Below, one piece after another: positions 36,316 to 45,556 of a DNA stretch of 64,000 nucleotides (positions are counted from its first letter, which is position 1; every line of letters starts with the position of its first letter). Below the pieces are notes generated by a model. It was not told the DNA's origin. It was given only the letters and a program-made list of their open reading frames with translations, and made no database searches. Source of the DNA: an uncultured Microbacterium sp. Its GTDB lineage: Bacteria > Actinomycetota > Actinomycetes > Actinomycetales > Microbacteriaceae. The position numbers and the translations under genes are program-made. The stretch is from the NCBI RefSeq assembly GCF_943912325.1, contig NZ_CALTTX010000004.1:24627-88626 (forward strand). The letters run 5' to 3'.

Positions 36316-37170
36316 ATGATCCGATTGACCGATTTCCTGCCGGTGCCCGAGCCCGCGTCGACCAAGCTGAAGTTCAACATGCGAGCAGGCGGCGGTGGCG
36401 GTGAAGCGTGGGACCTCCTCATGGACGACCGCGAGGAGTGGCTTAACATGAGCCGTTGGCGCACCAAGCACACGAACAACAATCTCGGGAACTCCCGGTA
36501 CCTGCTCGCGTGGGCGCAGTACTACCCCTACGGCCCGCAGTACTTCATCTTCGGCGGATTCTTCAAAGTCACACCGATCGTTCCGGCGGCGATCAACGCA
36601 TACGGTTACGAGCTTGAAGCGCTGCCGTTGCATTCAGAGTTCATCAAGCGGTTGATCATCAAGCTCGAACGTCCGATCGGTCGAAACGTCTACCTCCGCA
36701 AGTACGAGAGTGTTCAGGCTCAGCTTGGACCGGAGGTGTACGAGCTCGCGCCAGACACGAAGCTGGGAACGTTCCCTGGCTACCAGAACGTCAGACTTCG
36801 GCATCACGAGCTGCAGCGAATTATCGCCAATGACGAGCCGAGCTGGCGTGACGCGCTCTCGAGCGTCAAGGGGGTCTACGTGATTACTGACCTCAGCGAC
36901 GGCCGCCTCTACGTTGGATCCGCGTCGGGCGAGGCGAACGGTCTGTGGCAGCGGTGGGCGGCATACGCCCACCTGAAGAACCTCACGGGTGGCAACCGAG
37001 AACTCGAGAGGATGCGACTCGATCTCGGGGACGGCCACATCGTCGGTAACTTCCAATACTCGATCCTTGAGATCTTCGATCCGAAGACAAAGGACGAGGT
37101 CATCCTCAAGCGCGAAGTATTCTGGAAGCAAGCGCTCGACTCGCGCGCTCATGGCATGAACTTGAACTGA
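36316..37170 (+). CDS. GIY-YIG nuclease domain protein with an unassigned N-terminal domain
   Basis: A 284-residue protein at the left of the accessory island. Residues 1-~175 form an unassigned domain with aromatic-rich motifs (AWAQYYPYGPQYFIFGGFF). The C-terminal ~100 residues are a GIY-YIG nuclease domain: GVY at 186-188, YVG at 199-201, Arg213 in WQRW, and Glu267 in KREVFWK, a plausible metal ligand. It may cut DNA in defence, restriction or element mobility. GAGGTG precedes the ATG. Codon use is less GC-extreme than the flanking chromosome. It is convergent, 15 bp from its neighbour. Confidence 0.78.
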   Translation: MIRLTDFLPVPEPASTKLKFNMRAGGGGGEAWDLLMDDREEWLNMSRWRTKHTNNNLGNSRYLLAWAQYYPYGPQYFIFGGFFKVTPIVPAAINAYGYELEALPLHSEFIKRLIIKLERPIGRNVYLRKYESVQAQLGPEVYELAPDTKLGTFPGYQNVRLRHHELQRIIANDEPSWRDALSSVKGVYVITDLSDGRLYVGSASGEANGLWQRWAAYAHLKNLTGGNRELERMRLDLGDGHIVGNFQYSILEIFDPKTKDEVILKREVFWKQALDSRAHGMNLN

Positions 37171-37185
37171 CTCGCCGACGCTCCG

Positions 37186-37899
37186 TCAGCGGGTCTGCTC
37201 GGTTAGTTCTTGCCAGGCTCGCTGAAACTCCTCGATACGATCGAGCCCGCGGGCGGAAGCGGACCTCACTTGACCTACGCGCACCACGACGCCGTTTGTG
37301 TGGGCGCGGTGCTTACCAGCCTCCTGTACCTCGCTGGCTGTCCACTCGCGGGCGGAGATGACTCCGTTGCTGTCGCCGTCCACGAGTAGGAAGATGCACA
37401 CGTCGAAGCCGAAGGAGCGAATCGGCGAGAACACCGCGGATGGGCTGGTGTCTGAACGAATCGCACGAACCTTCACCTGCACTTTGCGGCCATCATCGGC
37501 GACGAGGTCGTAGGACTTCTCGGAGTTGGGGGCGAGGAGCCCGTCGTAAACGATCGCGGCGCAATACTCGGCCAGGTCACCAATCGGCGCGTTGTTGGTA
37601 CGGACGAGCCCGCGGTGACGAAGCTCCGCGAGGATGTCGGCATAGCGGCGGAGTAGCTGACCCACGGTGATCTGAGCTAGTTCATCGCTGACCCCCGCCG
37701 GGACCGTTATCGCTGGCTGCGCGTCGCTGTGCGCGAAGTGTTGGCGAACGAGCTCGGCCTGCCCATCACGCAAGACCCGAGCTGTGCCGGCTTCCGCCGG
37801 GTGCCGCCAGTTCTGTCGCCGCATCCACGCGCGAAGGGCCTTCGCGTCAACGTTGAGCTCGTCGGCGAGCTGTCGAACAGTGAGCGGTGCAGCAGCCAT
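37186..37899 (-). CDS. HTH protein with PD-(D/E)XK-like nuclease motifs, function unknown
   Basis: A 237-residue protein I cannot name with confidence. Residues 5-55 look like a small helical DNA-binding domain (LTVRQLADELNVDAKALRAW). Residues 105-145 contain a GDLAE...SYD...QVK pattern (Glu111, Asp131, Gln141-Lys143) as in PD-(D/E)XK nucleases, followed by FGFDVCIFLLVDGD, a core strand. The combination suggests a DNA-binding nuclease or a restriction-like effector. TACGGT lies six bases before the ATG, a leaderless pattern. It is convergent with the GIY-YIG gene, and a joint defence role is possible but not shown. Confidence 0.6.
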   Translation of the reverse strand: MAAAPLTVRQLADELNVDAKALRAWMRRQNWRHPAEAGTARVLRDGQAELVRQHFAHSDAQPAITVPAGVSDELAQITVGQLLRRYADILAELRHRGLVRTNNAPIGDLAEYCAAIVYDGLLAPNSEKSYDLVADDGRKVQVKVRAIRSDTSPSAVFSPIRSFGFDVCIFLLVDGDSNGVISAREWTASEVQEAGKHRAHTNGVVVRVGQVRSASARGLDRIEEFQRAWQELTEQTR

Positions 37900-37923
37900 A
37901 ATCGCACCGTACCGGAGGCTCGA

Positions 37924-37957
37924 CCGGCCCCAGGCCGGCCCGAGTCTCCAAGGAGAC
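37924..37957. repeat. two small inverted repeats in an intergenic gap
   Basis: CCGGCC-N3-GGCCGG (37924-37938) and GTCTCC-AA-GGAGAC (37944-37957) lie in the 290-bp gap between the divergent nuclease-like and antitoxin genes. They may be operators or leader structures. I see no gene in this gap. Confidence 0.45.
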
Positions 37958-38189
37958 CAGCGATCGGCATCCGCCGCGGCCGTATCCACTGGCTTCGCTC
38001 GCTCAACGACCGGGGAATCGGAGCCTCACGCGCGAGCAGAACAACCGCCCCTCACCAGGCAAAGCAAGGTGACGTCCCCTCGCAGTTGGTTCAGCAGTCG
38101 GAAATGGCCCGGATACGGCCCAGGATCGGTCGGAGAGTCGCCCGACCTTGTGTTCGATTTTTTCGTTTTGTCCGAGTAAGATGAAGGCC

Positions 38190-38717
38190 ATGAGCACCTC
38201 GACCGACACGCTACGCGGTGCCCGCAAGGCACAGACCTACCTCCCCGAGGCCGACGCCCGCGAGGAGATTCTCGACTTCGCCGAGTTGATGCGCGAGCTT
38301 GAGGTCTTCCTTGCGCAGAGTTCGTCCAAGGCTGCGCTCGTCGACCCCCAGGGCAACGAGCGCCCCATCCCGGATGAGATCTTCCGCATCCTCGATCAAG
38401 TGACGAACGCGCTCGCCGCGGGTGAGGGCATCACGATCGTGCCGCAGGGCATGACCATGACAACGCAGCAGGCCGCCGACTTCCTCGGCATCAGCCGCCC
38501 GACGTTGGTCCGTCTCCTGGAGGCGGGCGACATCGCTTATGACAAGCCCGGCCGCCACCGTCGTGTCCGGCTGGAGGACTTGGTCGCGTACCAGGCAAAC
38601 TTCCGCGCCGAGCGTCGCGCTGCGCTGCGCGAGTTGCAGCGCGCCAACCTCGGGGCGAAGGTTCAGGTCGGCAACCCGGCCGACGTGAAGCGTCGTGCGG
38701 AGCTGGACGCTGAGTGA
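38190..38717 (+). CDS. HTH antitoxin (excisionase-type HTH) of a PIN toxin-antitoxin pair
   Basis: A 175-residue protein. The C-terminal half has a MerR/excisionase-type HTH: MTMTTQQAADFLGISRPTLV, LLEAGDIAYDKPGRHRRVRLED. The N-terminal half is helical and could bind the toxin. It overlaps the PIN-domain gene by 4 bp (GTGA), the classical antitoxin-toxin layout. TAAGAT lies seven bases before this ATG, suggesting a leaderless transcript; an ATG at 38181 is the alternative. Confidence 0.85.
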   Translation: MSTSTDTLRGARKAQTYLPEADAREEILDFAELMRELEVFLAQSSSKAALVDPQGNERPIPDEIFRILDQVTNALAAGEGITIVPQGMTMTTQQAADFLGISRPTLVRLLEAGDIAYDKPGRHRRVRLEDLVAYQANFRAERRAALRELQRANLGAKVQVGNPADVKRRAELDAE

Positions 38718-39265
38718 GCTTTCCCGCCTTCTTTGACACCAACGTTCTCTACGGGGCGCTGCTCAACGACTTCATCCTCGAACTCGCTGACCGCGGTCTC
38801 TTCCGGCCGTTGTGGTCGAAGGATGTTCTGTTAGAGCTGGCTAAGAACCTCGTGAAGAACGGCGAGGACCCGGTGCTCGTCGAGAAGCGTGTCGGCACGA
38901 TGGAGCAATATTTCGCCGACGCGATGGTCGCCGGGTACGACGACCTGGTGCCGACGATGACGAACGACGAGAAGGATCGGCATGTCCTCGCTGCCGCCGT
39001 CCGCGGTGGTGCCGAGGTGCTGGTGACGTTCAACACGAAGCACTTCCCGGCGGAATCCGTCGAGCCGTTCGACCTCGAAGTCGTCCACCCCGACGACTTC
39101 CTCCTGGATCAGCTCGACCTCTACCACGCGCCGACGCTCCGCGCCCTGGTCGAACTCGTTGAGGGGTACGACTCCCCGGCGATGACCGTCGACGACTTCC
39201 TGCTCGCACTCATCCGTGCCGGGGTGCCAAAGTTCGTGGATGCGGCCCGGTCGAAGCTTTACTGA
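38714..39265 (+). CDS. PIN-domain ribonuclease toxin
   Basis: A 183-residue PIN-domain protein, larger than most VapC toxins. The acidic active site is visible: Asp8 in FFDTNVLYG, Glu in VLLELAKNL, Asp in MTNDEKDRHVLAAA, then VTFNTKHF. The C-terminal ~60 residues extend beyond the core and may contact the antitoxin. It is translated from a GTG that overlaps the antitoxin stop. The likely activity is RNA cleavage that arrests growth unless the HTH antitoxin binds it. Confidence 0.88.
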   Translation: MSFPAFFDTNVLYGALLNDFILELADRGLFRPLWSKDVLLELAKNLVKNGEDPVLVEKRVGTMEQYFADAMVAGYDDLVPTMTNDEKDRHVLAAAVRGGAEVLVTFNTKHFPAESVEPFDLEVVHPDDFLLDQLDLYHAPTLRALVELVEGYDSPAMTVDDFLLALIRAGVPKFVDAARSKLY

Positions 39266-39293
39266 GTATTCGCTGGAGCGCGCCGTGCGGCGG

Positions 39294-39986
39294 TCATAGC
39301 CCAAGCCCATGACTGGGCGGCGTCGGCCCGCGGTCTGGAGGGCGGCGGGTGAAGTCGTGGAGTTGCGTGGCGCGTGCCTTCCGCGCGACCAGGGCGCGCT
39401 CGGCAGCCTCGCGCCGGGCTTGCTCCTGAGCGGCGCGGTCGCGGATGAGCTGCGCTGCCTCGCCCACGGGTAGGGTCTCGATGGTGGCGAGGTCGCGGCG
39501 GACAGTCTCTACCTGCGCCCGCCATTGGGCGGCGAGCTTCCGCGGGCTGCTCGGGGTTCGATCGCCGAACGCCTGGGCGATGAGGGCGCGGTTCTCCTGC
39601 GTGTGCCGGGCTGCGAGTTCCTGCTGCTTCTGCTTGGCATCCGCGACGTGCTCACGCTGCTCGACCACGCGAGGGTGCGCGTCGGCCTCACGACCTGCGA
39701 CGGTCGCGGCCCACACCTCAACGCTTGCGGCCGTGGCAGGGATGCTGCCCCAACGCTGGCGAGCGGCCGTCTCTACGGTCTCGCGCTCGCCTGTTGCGGC
39801 ACTCAGCGCACGGGCCGCGCTGCGCTTGCGGAACTTTCGCGCCGCACTCCGTGCCCGCGATGCCTCCCACATCCGAGACTGTGCAGTGATGACCGCCGTG
39901 CCGTCCGTGGTTGCTTGGGCGACGAGTGGACCGACCTCCTCCTCTCGCACTCGCTGGGCCTCCGCTTCTGCCGCAGCGACGATCAT
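39294..39986 (-). pseudogene. C-terminal part of the MobF relaxase, out of frame
   Basis: This 230-codon frame continues the relaxase's helical C-terminal region ([52 protein letters not shown]; ending SHGLGL). It is one frame off from the main gene. Translating upstream in this frame shows sensible sequence (AVESAQSEAGEHQ), so a single-base loss near 40022-40027 explains the split. The ATG at 39986 overlaps the relaxase stop (ATGA), so a separate C-terminal polypeptide could still be made by reinitiation. It may therefore be a broken gene or a newly split one. Confidence 0.75.
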
Positions 39987-42727
39987 CTGATGCTCACCCG
40001 CCTCGCTCTGTGCCGATTCGACAGCTTGGCGAACGCGGCGGCGTCCCGTTCCCACTTCGCCGCCGCGCGCTCGGCTTGTTCGATCAGCTTCGCGAGACGG
40101 GAACGCTCGGTGTTTACGACCGCCACGGGACCGTCGGCGACGATCCCTGCGACCGCGGCCTGTGCCCGCTGCGTCGCCTCAACCAGTCCGCGGTCGGCGC
40201 GATCGCGCTCGAGTGCGGCGGCGAGCTGCTCGCGGGCGTCTCCGAGGTCGGCGGCGACGATGTGCAGGCGGTTCGCCTCCCGTCCGCGGGTGAGGCCGAC
40301 GTAGACGCCGGCGGCGTCGAGGGCGTCGGTGAGGATCGTGTGGGACTCCGGCGCCGTGAGGCCCTGGACGCCGTAGGCGGTCGCAGCGTAGGCCAGGTGC
40401 GCGTGCTCCGCGACGTACTCCGCGGGCAGTCGCACCGTGCGCTGCTGCTTCCGGTCGGAGGCGGCGTCCCGTACCCACAGGTCGCCATCGTTCCCGACCT
40501 GCTGGATGATCCAGGTCTGCCGGTTCGTCACGCCCACCTCGGCGTCGTTGCGGCGGGTCTGGATTAGGTCGCCCCGGCCCATGCTCAACCCGTCCGAGCC
40601 ATCGACGGTGCGGGCGTCGTCGACCAGCCCGGCGCGTACCCGGTTCTCGCGGATTAGGGCATTCAGCTCGCGGGCCTCGTCGTTCGTCGCCGCGGTGATC
40701 GCGGCCCCGATGATCCGCTCGGCGGCGACCGCGGCGCGCAGCGTTTCGGTGTCCTCGTGCAGCACGACCAGGCCGAGCGCGTGCAGCCGATCGAACAGCG
40801 CCGCCGGGTCGCGGCCAGCGCGGAGGTCGAGGGTGAGCTGCGCGTAGTCGGGATCGGTGAAGCGGTGCAGGCTCGTCAGGTCAAACACTCGCGGCACGAG
40901 CGCGGCGGCGATGTCGAACACGCCCCCGCGTCCGACTGCGGGGAGCTGTGCCCGGTCCCCGACCAGGGCGAGCGTCGCGCCGGCTTCGTCCGCGACGGTC
41001 AGGAGGGCGAGGGCGGTGTCCTGGTCGATCATCCCGGCCTCGTCCACCACGATCCGCTCACCAGCAGCAAGGCGGTTCTCCTTGGCGGGGCCGTGGTAGG
41101 TCGCGCCCTTCTCTGGATCCGTGTCACCGGGCATGAGCCGGGTCCAGACGCCATCGGCGTTCCACCGGAACCCGTGCGCGTGGACGAGTGCGGCCACGGA
41201 GTCGGTCGGCACGCCGAGTTCGATCGCGGCGACCTCGGCGGCCTTCTTCGTCGGCATCACCACCCGCACCGCGCGGCCGTCCTGTTCGGCGGTGCGGATC
41301 GCCGCGCCGAGCATGGTGGTCTTGCCTGCACCGGCCGCGCCCTCGACCACGACCAGCGGCCGGGATGAGGAGACCGCGGCAGCGGCGCGCGTCTGGTCCG
41401 CATCCAAGCCGGGTTCGCGCACGGTCGGGGTTGCGCCGAGTGTGCGTGCGGTGGCGCGTGCGGCGAGCCGGTCGCGCAGCTCCGTCTCGACCGCGACGAC
41501 GTGCAGCGTGGTCAGGTGCGCCACATGCTCCGGCGTCGGTGCGCCCGGCGGGAGGATCGAGAGGCAGTCGTCTGCCGCCAGCCGCGTCGTGATCCCGATG
41601 AACTCGCGCAGCTCGTCCGGGGTGGCACGCACCCCGGCCTCGGTGACGATGCGCGCCACCTGCTCCTGCACGTCATGCACCGTCCACGCCGACGCCGCAG
41701 CCGCGGTTCGGTCGAGCGCACGGAAGGCGATCTGCTGCACGACCAGCTCATCGAGCGTGCGCGCGGGTTGCACGGTGACGCGGGGCAGCTCGGGCGTGTA
41801 GCCGGCCTCTTGCAGCTCGCGCAGCCAGCCGGCCTCAGAACCGAGCGTGCTGGGCTTCTTGTTCGGGCGCTCGTGATCCCATGCCTTCGCCTGCAACCGG
41901 GCGTGCATCACCGGCCCCGCCTCCTGGCCGGGATGTGCCGTCTCCCACTCCGCCACGAACTTATCGAGGTTGCGCGCCACCTGCGCGCCGCGCTTCGACA
42001 TGAGCGCGTTCCACGGCTCCAGCTCTGCGACCTCCCCGGTCACGGGGTCGAGGGTGAGACCGTGCGTGTCGAGCACCTGGGAGAGCTGCGGATGCGCTGC
42101 CAGGACCGCAGTGCCGAGGGTGCGGATCGCGCCCTGCTGTCGGAACAGCGCTGCCGTGTCGAGTCCGCGCCAGGCGCCGACCGCCCAGACTCGGGTGCCT
42201 ATCTGGAAATGGATATGCCGATGCGGATCGCCGGCACGAGAGGTCTTGTGGGAGACGGCGACTGTCTCCAACTGCTCGACCGGCACCACCTCCTGTGCGC
42301 CTCGCGGCCCGACCCGCGTAACGGAGCGCTGGCCAAGCCGGGAGCGAATCTCGGCCACGGCGTCGCGCTGCGCCGCGTCCAGGGCCTCGGAGACTTCTGG
42401 GTGCAGGGCGGCAGCGATGGAGAGGGACTTGGGGACGTTTACGACCATCTCCGCGAACCGGGGCGATCCGCGTCGGCCTTCACCGGGTAGGCGGGGTTTG
42501 CCCATCGGCTCGCCGGTGAGCGGGTTGACCCAATCGACCCACTGGCGGTACTCATCCGCAGACAGCGCGACCTCGCTGACCACCCGGCCTTCGGCATCGA
42601 CCGCCGTGAACTCGGCCAGCGCGGTGCCCGCCTCCAGGTAATACTCATCAGCCCTGGCGCGGTCGGACTCCAGATAGCGCAGCGCGTCCGCCCCGGTGCC
42701 CCGGAACAGGATCACGCCGCCCTTCAT
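39983..42727 (-). CDS. MobF-family conjugative relaxase/helicase (TraA/TrwC-like), 3' frameshifted
   Basis: A 914-residue protein. The N-terminal relaxase domain has catalytic tyrosines in DEYYLEAGTALAEF and the metal-binding triad HRHIHFQIGTR. The helicase half has Walker A VVEGAAGAGKTTML, Walker B IVVDEAGMIDQDTALAL and later RecD-like motifs including AATAYGVQGLTAPESH. It should nick the transfer origin and unwind DNA during mobilisation. The ATG follows GGGAGG. The reading frame ends prematurely; the missing tail lies in another frame immediately downstream. No type IV secretion or coupling-protein gene is present in the window. Confidence 0.92.
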   Translation of the reverse strand: MKGGVILFRGTGADALRYLESDRARADEYYLEAGTALAEFTAVDAEGRVVSEVALSADEYRQWVDWVNPLTGEPMGKPRLPGEGRRGSPRFAEMVVNVPKSLSIAAALHPEVSEALDAAQRDAVAEIRSRLGQRSVTRVGPRGAQEVVPVEQLETVAVSHKTSRAGDPHRHIHFQIGTRVWAVGAWRGLDTAALFRQQGAIRTLGTAVLAAHPQLSQVLDTHGLTLDPVTGEVAELEPWNALMSKRGAQVARNLDKFVAEWETAHPGQEAGPVMHARLQAKAWDHERPNKKPSTLGSEAGWLRELQEAGYTPELPRVTVQPARTLDELVVQQIAFRALDRTAAAASAWTVHDVQEQVARIVTEAGVRATPDELREFIGITTRLAADDCLSILPPGAPTPEHVAHLTTLHVVAVETELRDRLAARATARTLGATPTVREPGLDADQTRAAAAVSSSRPLVVVEGAAGAGKTTMLGAAIRTAEQDGRAVRVVMPTKKAAEVAAIELGVPTDSVAALVHAHGFRWNADGVWTRLMPGDTDPEKGATYHGPAKENRLAAGERIVVDEAGMIDQDTALALLTVADEAGATLALVGDRAQLPAVGRGGVFDIAAALVPRVFDLTSLHRFTDPDYAQLTLDLRAGRDPAALFDRLHALGLVVLHEDTETLRAAVAAERIIGAAITAATNDEARELNALIRENRVRAGLVDDARTVDGSDGLSMGRGDLIQTRRNDAEVGVTNRQTWIIQQVGNDGDLWVRDAASDRKQQRTVRLPAEYVAEHAHLAYAATAYGVQGLTAPESHTILTDALDAAGVYVGLTRGREANRLHIVAADLGDAREQLAAALERDRADRGLVEATQRAQAAVAGIVADGPVAVVNTERSRLAKLIEQAERAAAKWERDAAAFAKLSNRHRARRVSIR

Positions 42728-42743
42728 GCCCGCCTCCCGATTG

Positions 42744-42771
42744 CTCAGATACTTGCAACTACCTACGGTAG
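42744..42771 (-). promoter_or_regulatory. upstream region of the relaxase with a 13-bp shared motif and a small dyad
   Basis: CTCAGATACTTGC at 42744-42756 recurs exactly at 53000-53012, upstream of another island gene. Next to it, CTACC-TAC-GGTAG (42759-42771) is a perfect dyad. This could be a shared operator or part of the transfer origin, which usually lies beside the relaxase gene. Confidence 0.5.
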
Positions 42772-42869
42772 CATACGTCCATTCAGGAGAACAGGGTCGG
42801 CAATCAGGGAAGGGTCGGGCCGGCGGCGAGGTATGAGGCGTTCGAGGGAACGAGCAGGCTGCTGGCAGG

Positions 42870-43301
42870 ATGGCCGTCATGCGAGCGGATGTCGTGGAAC
42901 CGGGTGATCTCCATGTCGATGAGTTCGTGCGCATCCTGCGTTCATTGGAGCCGCACCTGCCGATCTCCGATGCCTACGAGCGTGACTGCCCGCAGCTCCG
43001 AGGGGCGTGGTGGACGAGCCAGCAGGAGCACATGGTGCGCTGGTTCAGCAGTCAGAAGACCCTCGGCTCCGGCGCGTTCACACGGAGCCGCCCGAATGTC
43101 AGTGCGCGGACGACCTACAACCGTCTCCTCGCGCCCGCGGCGTTCGTCTGGATGGCCGAGGCGCTGGGCGAGCGCCCCGAGATCGTCCAGGCAGCCGCCG
43201 ACGCTGCTCGTGCCGAGCCGAACGCACGGAAGCATCCGGGGTTGCTCCGCAAGCAACTGCCCTGGGAGCGCGTCGCTGCGTTGGCTCGCGCGGCGCGGTA
43301 G
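42870..43301 (+). CDS. conserved hypothetical protein of actinobacterial mobile elements
   Basis: A 143-residue protein with no domain I can name. It contains WWTSQQEHMVRWFSSQ, a tract SARTTYNRLLAPAAFVWMAE, and a helical C-terminus ending in WERVAALARAAR. It looks like a small helical protein encoded next to relaxase genes in related elements. ATG codons at 42870 and 42879 are both possible. It is divergent from the relaxase and could regulate mobilisation. Confidence 0.65.
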   Translation: MAVMRADVVEPGDLHVDEFVRILRSLEPHLPISDAYERDCPQLRGAWWTSQQEHMVRWFSSQKTLGSGAFTRSRPNVSARTTYNRLLAPAAFVWMAEALGERPEIVQAAADAARAEPNARKHPGLLRKQLPWERVAALARAAR

Positions 43302-43351
43302 CGCTGCGCCTCCCGGCGACGAATGTCGGTGGTCACCCGGACGATAGGCGA

Positions 43352-43882
43352 GTGCCCGATTCCCCCATCCAGCCGACGAGCGTGTGGTGCATGTTCTGCT
43401 GCCAGCACACGACCCGGCTGCTCGGCACCGCCGATGCGGCGCGGTACTGCTCTCCGTCTTGCGCTCGCGCGGCCGAGGAGGAGCGACGGGCTCGGCGCCG
43501 TGGGGTGCGCCTCTCGACCGCGAAGATGACGACTGCTGCGCACTGGCGGCTCTCGGTCGGCGCGCGATACACGGCCGGGAGCGTCGTCGCGGATCGGCCG
43601 CGCTGCGAGGTGAGCGGCAAGGTGCGCTACGAGTCGCCGACCGAGGCGTGGGTCGCAGCGTTCATCGACTTCGATGACGCTCCGGGCCTGCACGCCTACC
43701 CCTGCGGCGACTGCGATGGCACGCACCTCGGTCACGCCAAGCGCGCGGACTGCAAGGCGGCGATCCGCCGAGCGCGACACGACTTCGACAAGGCGCTGCG
43801 GCAGATGCTTCCGACGATCAACGAGTTGCGGGCCGCCGAGCGTCGTGGCCGGCTTGGCGAGGTCGCCGCTAAGTTGGGATGA
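43352..43882 (+). CDS. small cysteine-rich (putative zinc-binding) hypothetical protein
   Basis: A 176-residue protein. The N-terminal ~40 residues have MFCCQHTTRLLG and RYCSPSCARAAEEE, a paired-cysteine pattern like a treble-clef zinc ribbon. A second site follows at HAYPCGDCDGTHLGHAKR. The rest is basic and helical (RRARHDFDKAL). It may bind DNA or RNA. The GTG start at 43352 is uncertain. The function is unknown. Confidence 0.6.
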   Translation: MPDSPIQPTSVWCMFCCQHTTRLLGTADAARYCSPSCARAAEEERRARRRGVRLSTAKMTTAAHWRLSVGARYTAGSVVADRPRCEVSGKVRYESPTEAWVAAFIDFDDAPGLHAYPCGDCDGTHLGHAKRADCKAAIRRARHDFDKALRQMLPTINELRAAERRGRLGEVAAKLG

Positions 43883-43925
43883 GCAAAGATGACGAGGGGA
43901 GCAGGGAGTGGCCCGAATCCACGCT

Positions 43926-43944
43926 CTGCTCTGGGATAGAGCAG
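43926..43944. promoter_or_regulatory. inverted repeat upstream of hsdM
   Basis: CTGCTCT (43926-43932) and AGAGCAG (43938-43944) are perfect 7-bp arms around GGGAT. It lies in the 105-bp gap before hsdM and may be an operator, or a terminator of the preceding gene. Confidence 0.45.
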
Positions 43945-43987
43945 CGGAGCGGCTGGTAGCGGTTCGCGAGGATGAGAGCGCGAGCGC

Positions 43988-45556
43988 ATGACGCCGACGA
44001 CGAAGGAAGCGCAGCGCGCCGAGCTGCACAAGACGATCTGGCGGATCGCGAACGATCTGCGGGGCTCCGTCGACGGCTGGGATTTCAAGTCCTACGTGCT
44101 GGGGATGCTGTTCTACCGCTACATCAGCGAGAACCTCGCCGCGCACTTCGACCGCGCCGAGCGTGCCGCGGGCGACGCGACGTTCTCCTACGCGCGGCTC
44201 GATGACCATGACGCCGAGCCGTTGCGCGAGGTCACGGTCGAGGAGAAGGGCTTCTTCATCCTGCCCTCCGAGCTGTTCGTGAACGTCCGCGCCCGCGCAC
44301 GGCACGACGAGAACCTCAACGAGACCCTCGATGCCGTCTTCAAACATATCGAGGGCTCAGCGGTGGGGGCGGCGAGCGAGAAGGACTTCAAGGGGCTCTT
44401 CGCCGACCTCGACGTGAACTCGCCGCGTCTCGGCCCCTCCGTGCAGCGGATCAACGAGAAGCTCGTGAAGCTGCTGGAGGCGATCGGCGACCTCCCGCTC
44501 GGCAGCTTCGAGGACAACACGATCGACGCCTTCGGCGACGCCTACGAGTACCTCATGCAGATGTACGCCTCCAGCGCGGGCAAGTCCGGTGGCGAGTACT
44601 ACACACCGCAGGAGGTCTCCGAGCTGCTCGCGCGCATCACGGTGGCGGGCAAGTCCGAAGTGAACAAGGTCTACGACCCAGCGTGCGGCTCCGGCGGCTT
44701 GCTCCTGCAGTTCGCCAAGGTGCTCGGCAAGGAGAACGTCCGGCGGGGCTTTTACGGTCAGGAGATCAACCTGACGACGTACAACCTCGCCCGGATCAAC
44801 ATGTTCCTGCACGACATCCCTTACGAGAAGTTCGACATCGCCCACGGCGACACGCTCATCGACCCGAAGCACTGGGACTTCGAGCCGTTCGAGGCGATCG
44901 TCTCGAACCCGCCGTACTCGATCAAGTGGCCCGGCGACAGCGACCCGGTGCTCATCGGCGACCCGCGCTTCGCGCCAGCCGGCGTGCTCGCCCCGAAGTC
45001 GGCGGCCGACCTCGCCTTCACGATGCACATCCTGCACTGGCTCGCGGTCGACGGCACCGCGGCGATCGTTGAGTTCCCCGGCGTGCTCTACCGGGGCGGG
45101 GCGGAGCAGAAGATCCGTAAGTACCTCGTCGACAACAACTACATCGACACTGTCATCCAGCTCCCGCCCGATCTGTTCTTCGGCACCGGCATCGCGACCT
45201 GCATCATCGTGCTCAAGAAGTCGAAGAAGACCAATGATGTGTGCTTCATCGACGCCTCGAAGCTCTTCACCCGCGTCGGCAACAAGAACAAGCTGCTCGC
45301 CGAGCACCGCGACCGCATCATCGAGGTCTTCACCGAGCGGGCGGATGCCGACTACCTCGTGAAGCTCGTCTCCTCCGCCGATCTCGCCGAGAACGACTAC
45401 CGCCTCTCCGTCGACGCCTACGTCGACAAGGAGGACACCACCGAGGCGATCGACATCGCCGAGCTGAACGCCCGGATCGCCGGGATCGTCACCCGCCAGG
45501 CCGAGTTGCGCACGCAGATCGACGTGATCGTCGCCGAGCTGGAGGCCGACGCATGA
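43988..45556 (+). CDS. hsdM: type I restriction-modification DNA methyltransferase subunit HsdM
   Basis: A 522-residue N6-adenine methyltransferase. It has the HsdM N-terminal domain (KTIWRIANDLRGSVDGWDFK), the AdoMet motif YDPACGSGGLLLQF and the catalytic motif SNPPYSIKW. A helical C-terminal region would bind HsdS. With HsdS it forms the M2S core enzyme that protects host DNA. Its stop overlaps the hsdS start (ATGA). The operon order is M-S-(GIY-YIG)-R. Confidence 0.96.
   Translation: MTPTTKEAQRAELHKTIWRIANDLRGSVDGWDFKSYVLGMLFYRYISENLAAHFDRAERAAGDATFSYARLDDHDAEPLREVTVEEKGFFILPSELFVNVRARARHDENLNETLDAVFKHIEGSAVGAASEKDFKGLFADLDVNSPRLGPSVQRINEKLVKLLEAIGDLPLGSFEDNTIDAFGDAYEYLMQMYASSAGKSGGEYYTPQEVSELLARITVAGKSEVNKVYDPACGSGGLLLQFAKVLGKENVRRGFYGQEINLTTYNLARINMFLHDIPYEKFDIAHGDTLIDPKHWDFEPFEAIVSNPPYSIKWPGDSDPVLIGDPRFAPAGVLAPKSAADLAFTMHILHWLAVDGTAAIVEFPGVLYRGGAEQKIRKYLVDNNYIDTVIQLPPDLFFGTGIATCIIVLKKSKKTNDVCFIDASKLFTRVGNKNKLLAEHRDRIIEVFTERADADYLVKLVSSADLAENDYRLSVDAYVDKEDTTEAIDIAELNARIAGIVTRQAELRTQIDVIVAELEADA

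Noticed and set aside
38090..38131. Resemblance of GGAAATGGCCC...GGCCC at 38100 to the integrase 3' end near 54480
   Set aside because: The shared stretch is short and GC-rich, and the tRNA sequence itself is not repeated there. It is not adequate evidence for an attachment site.
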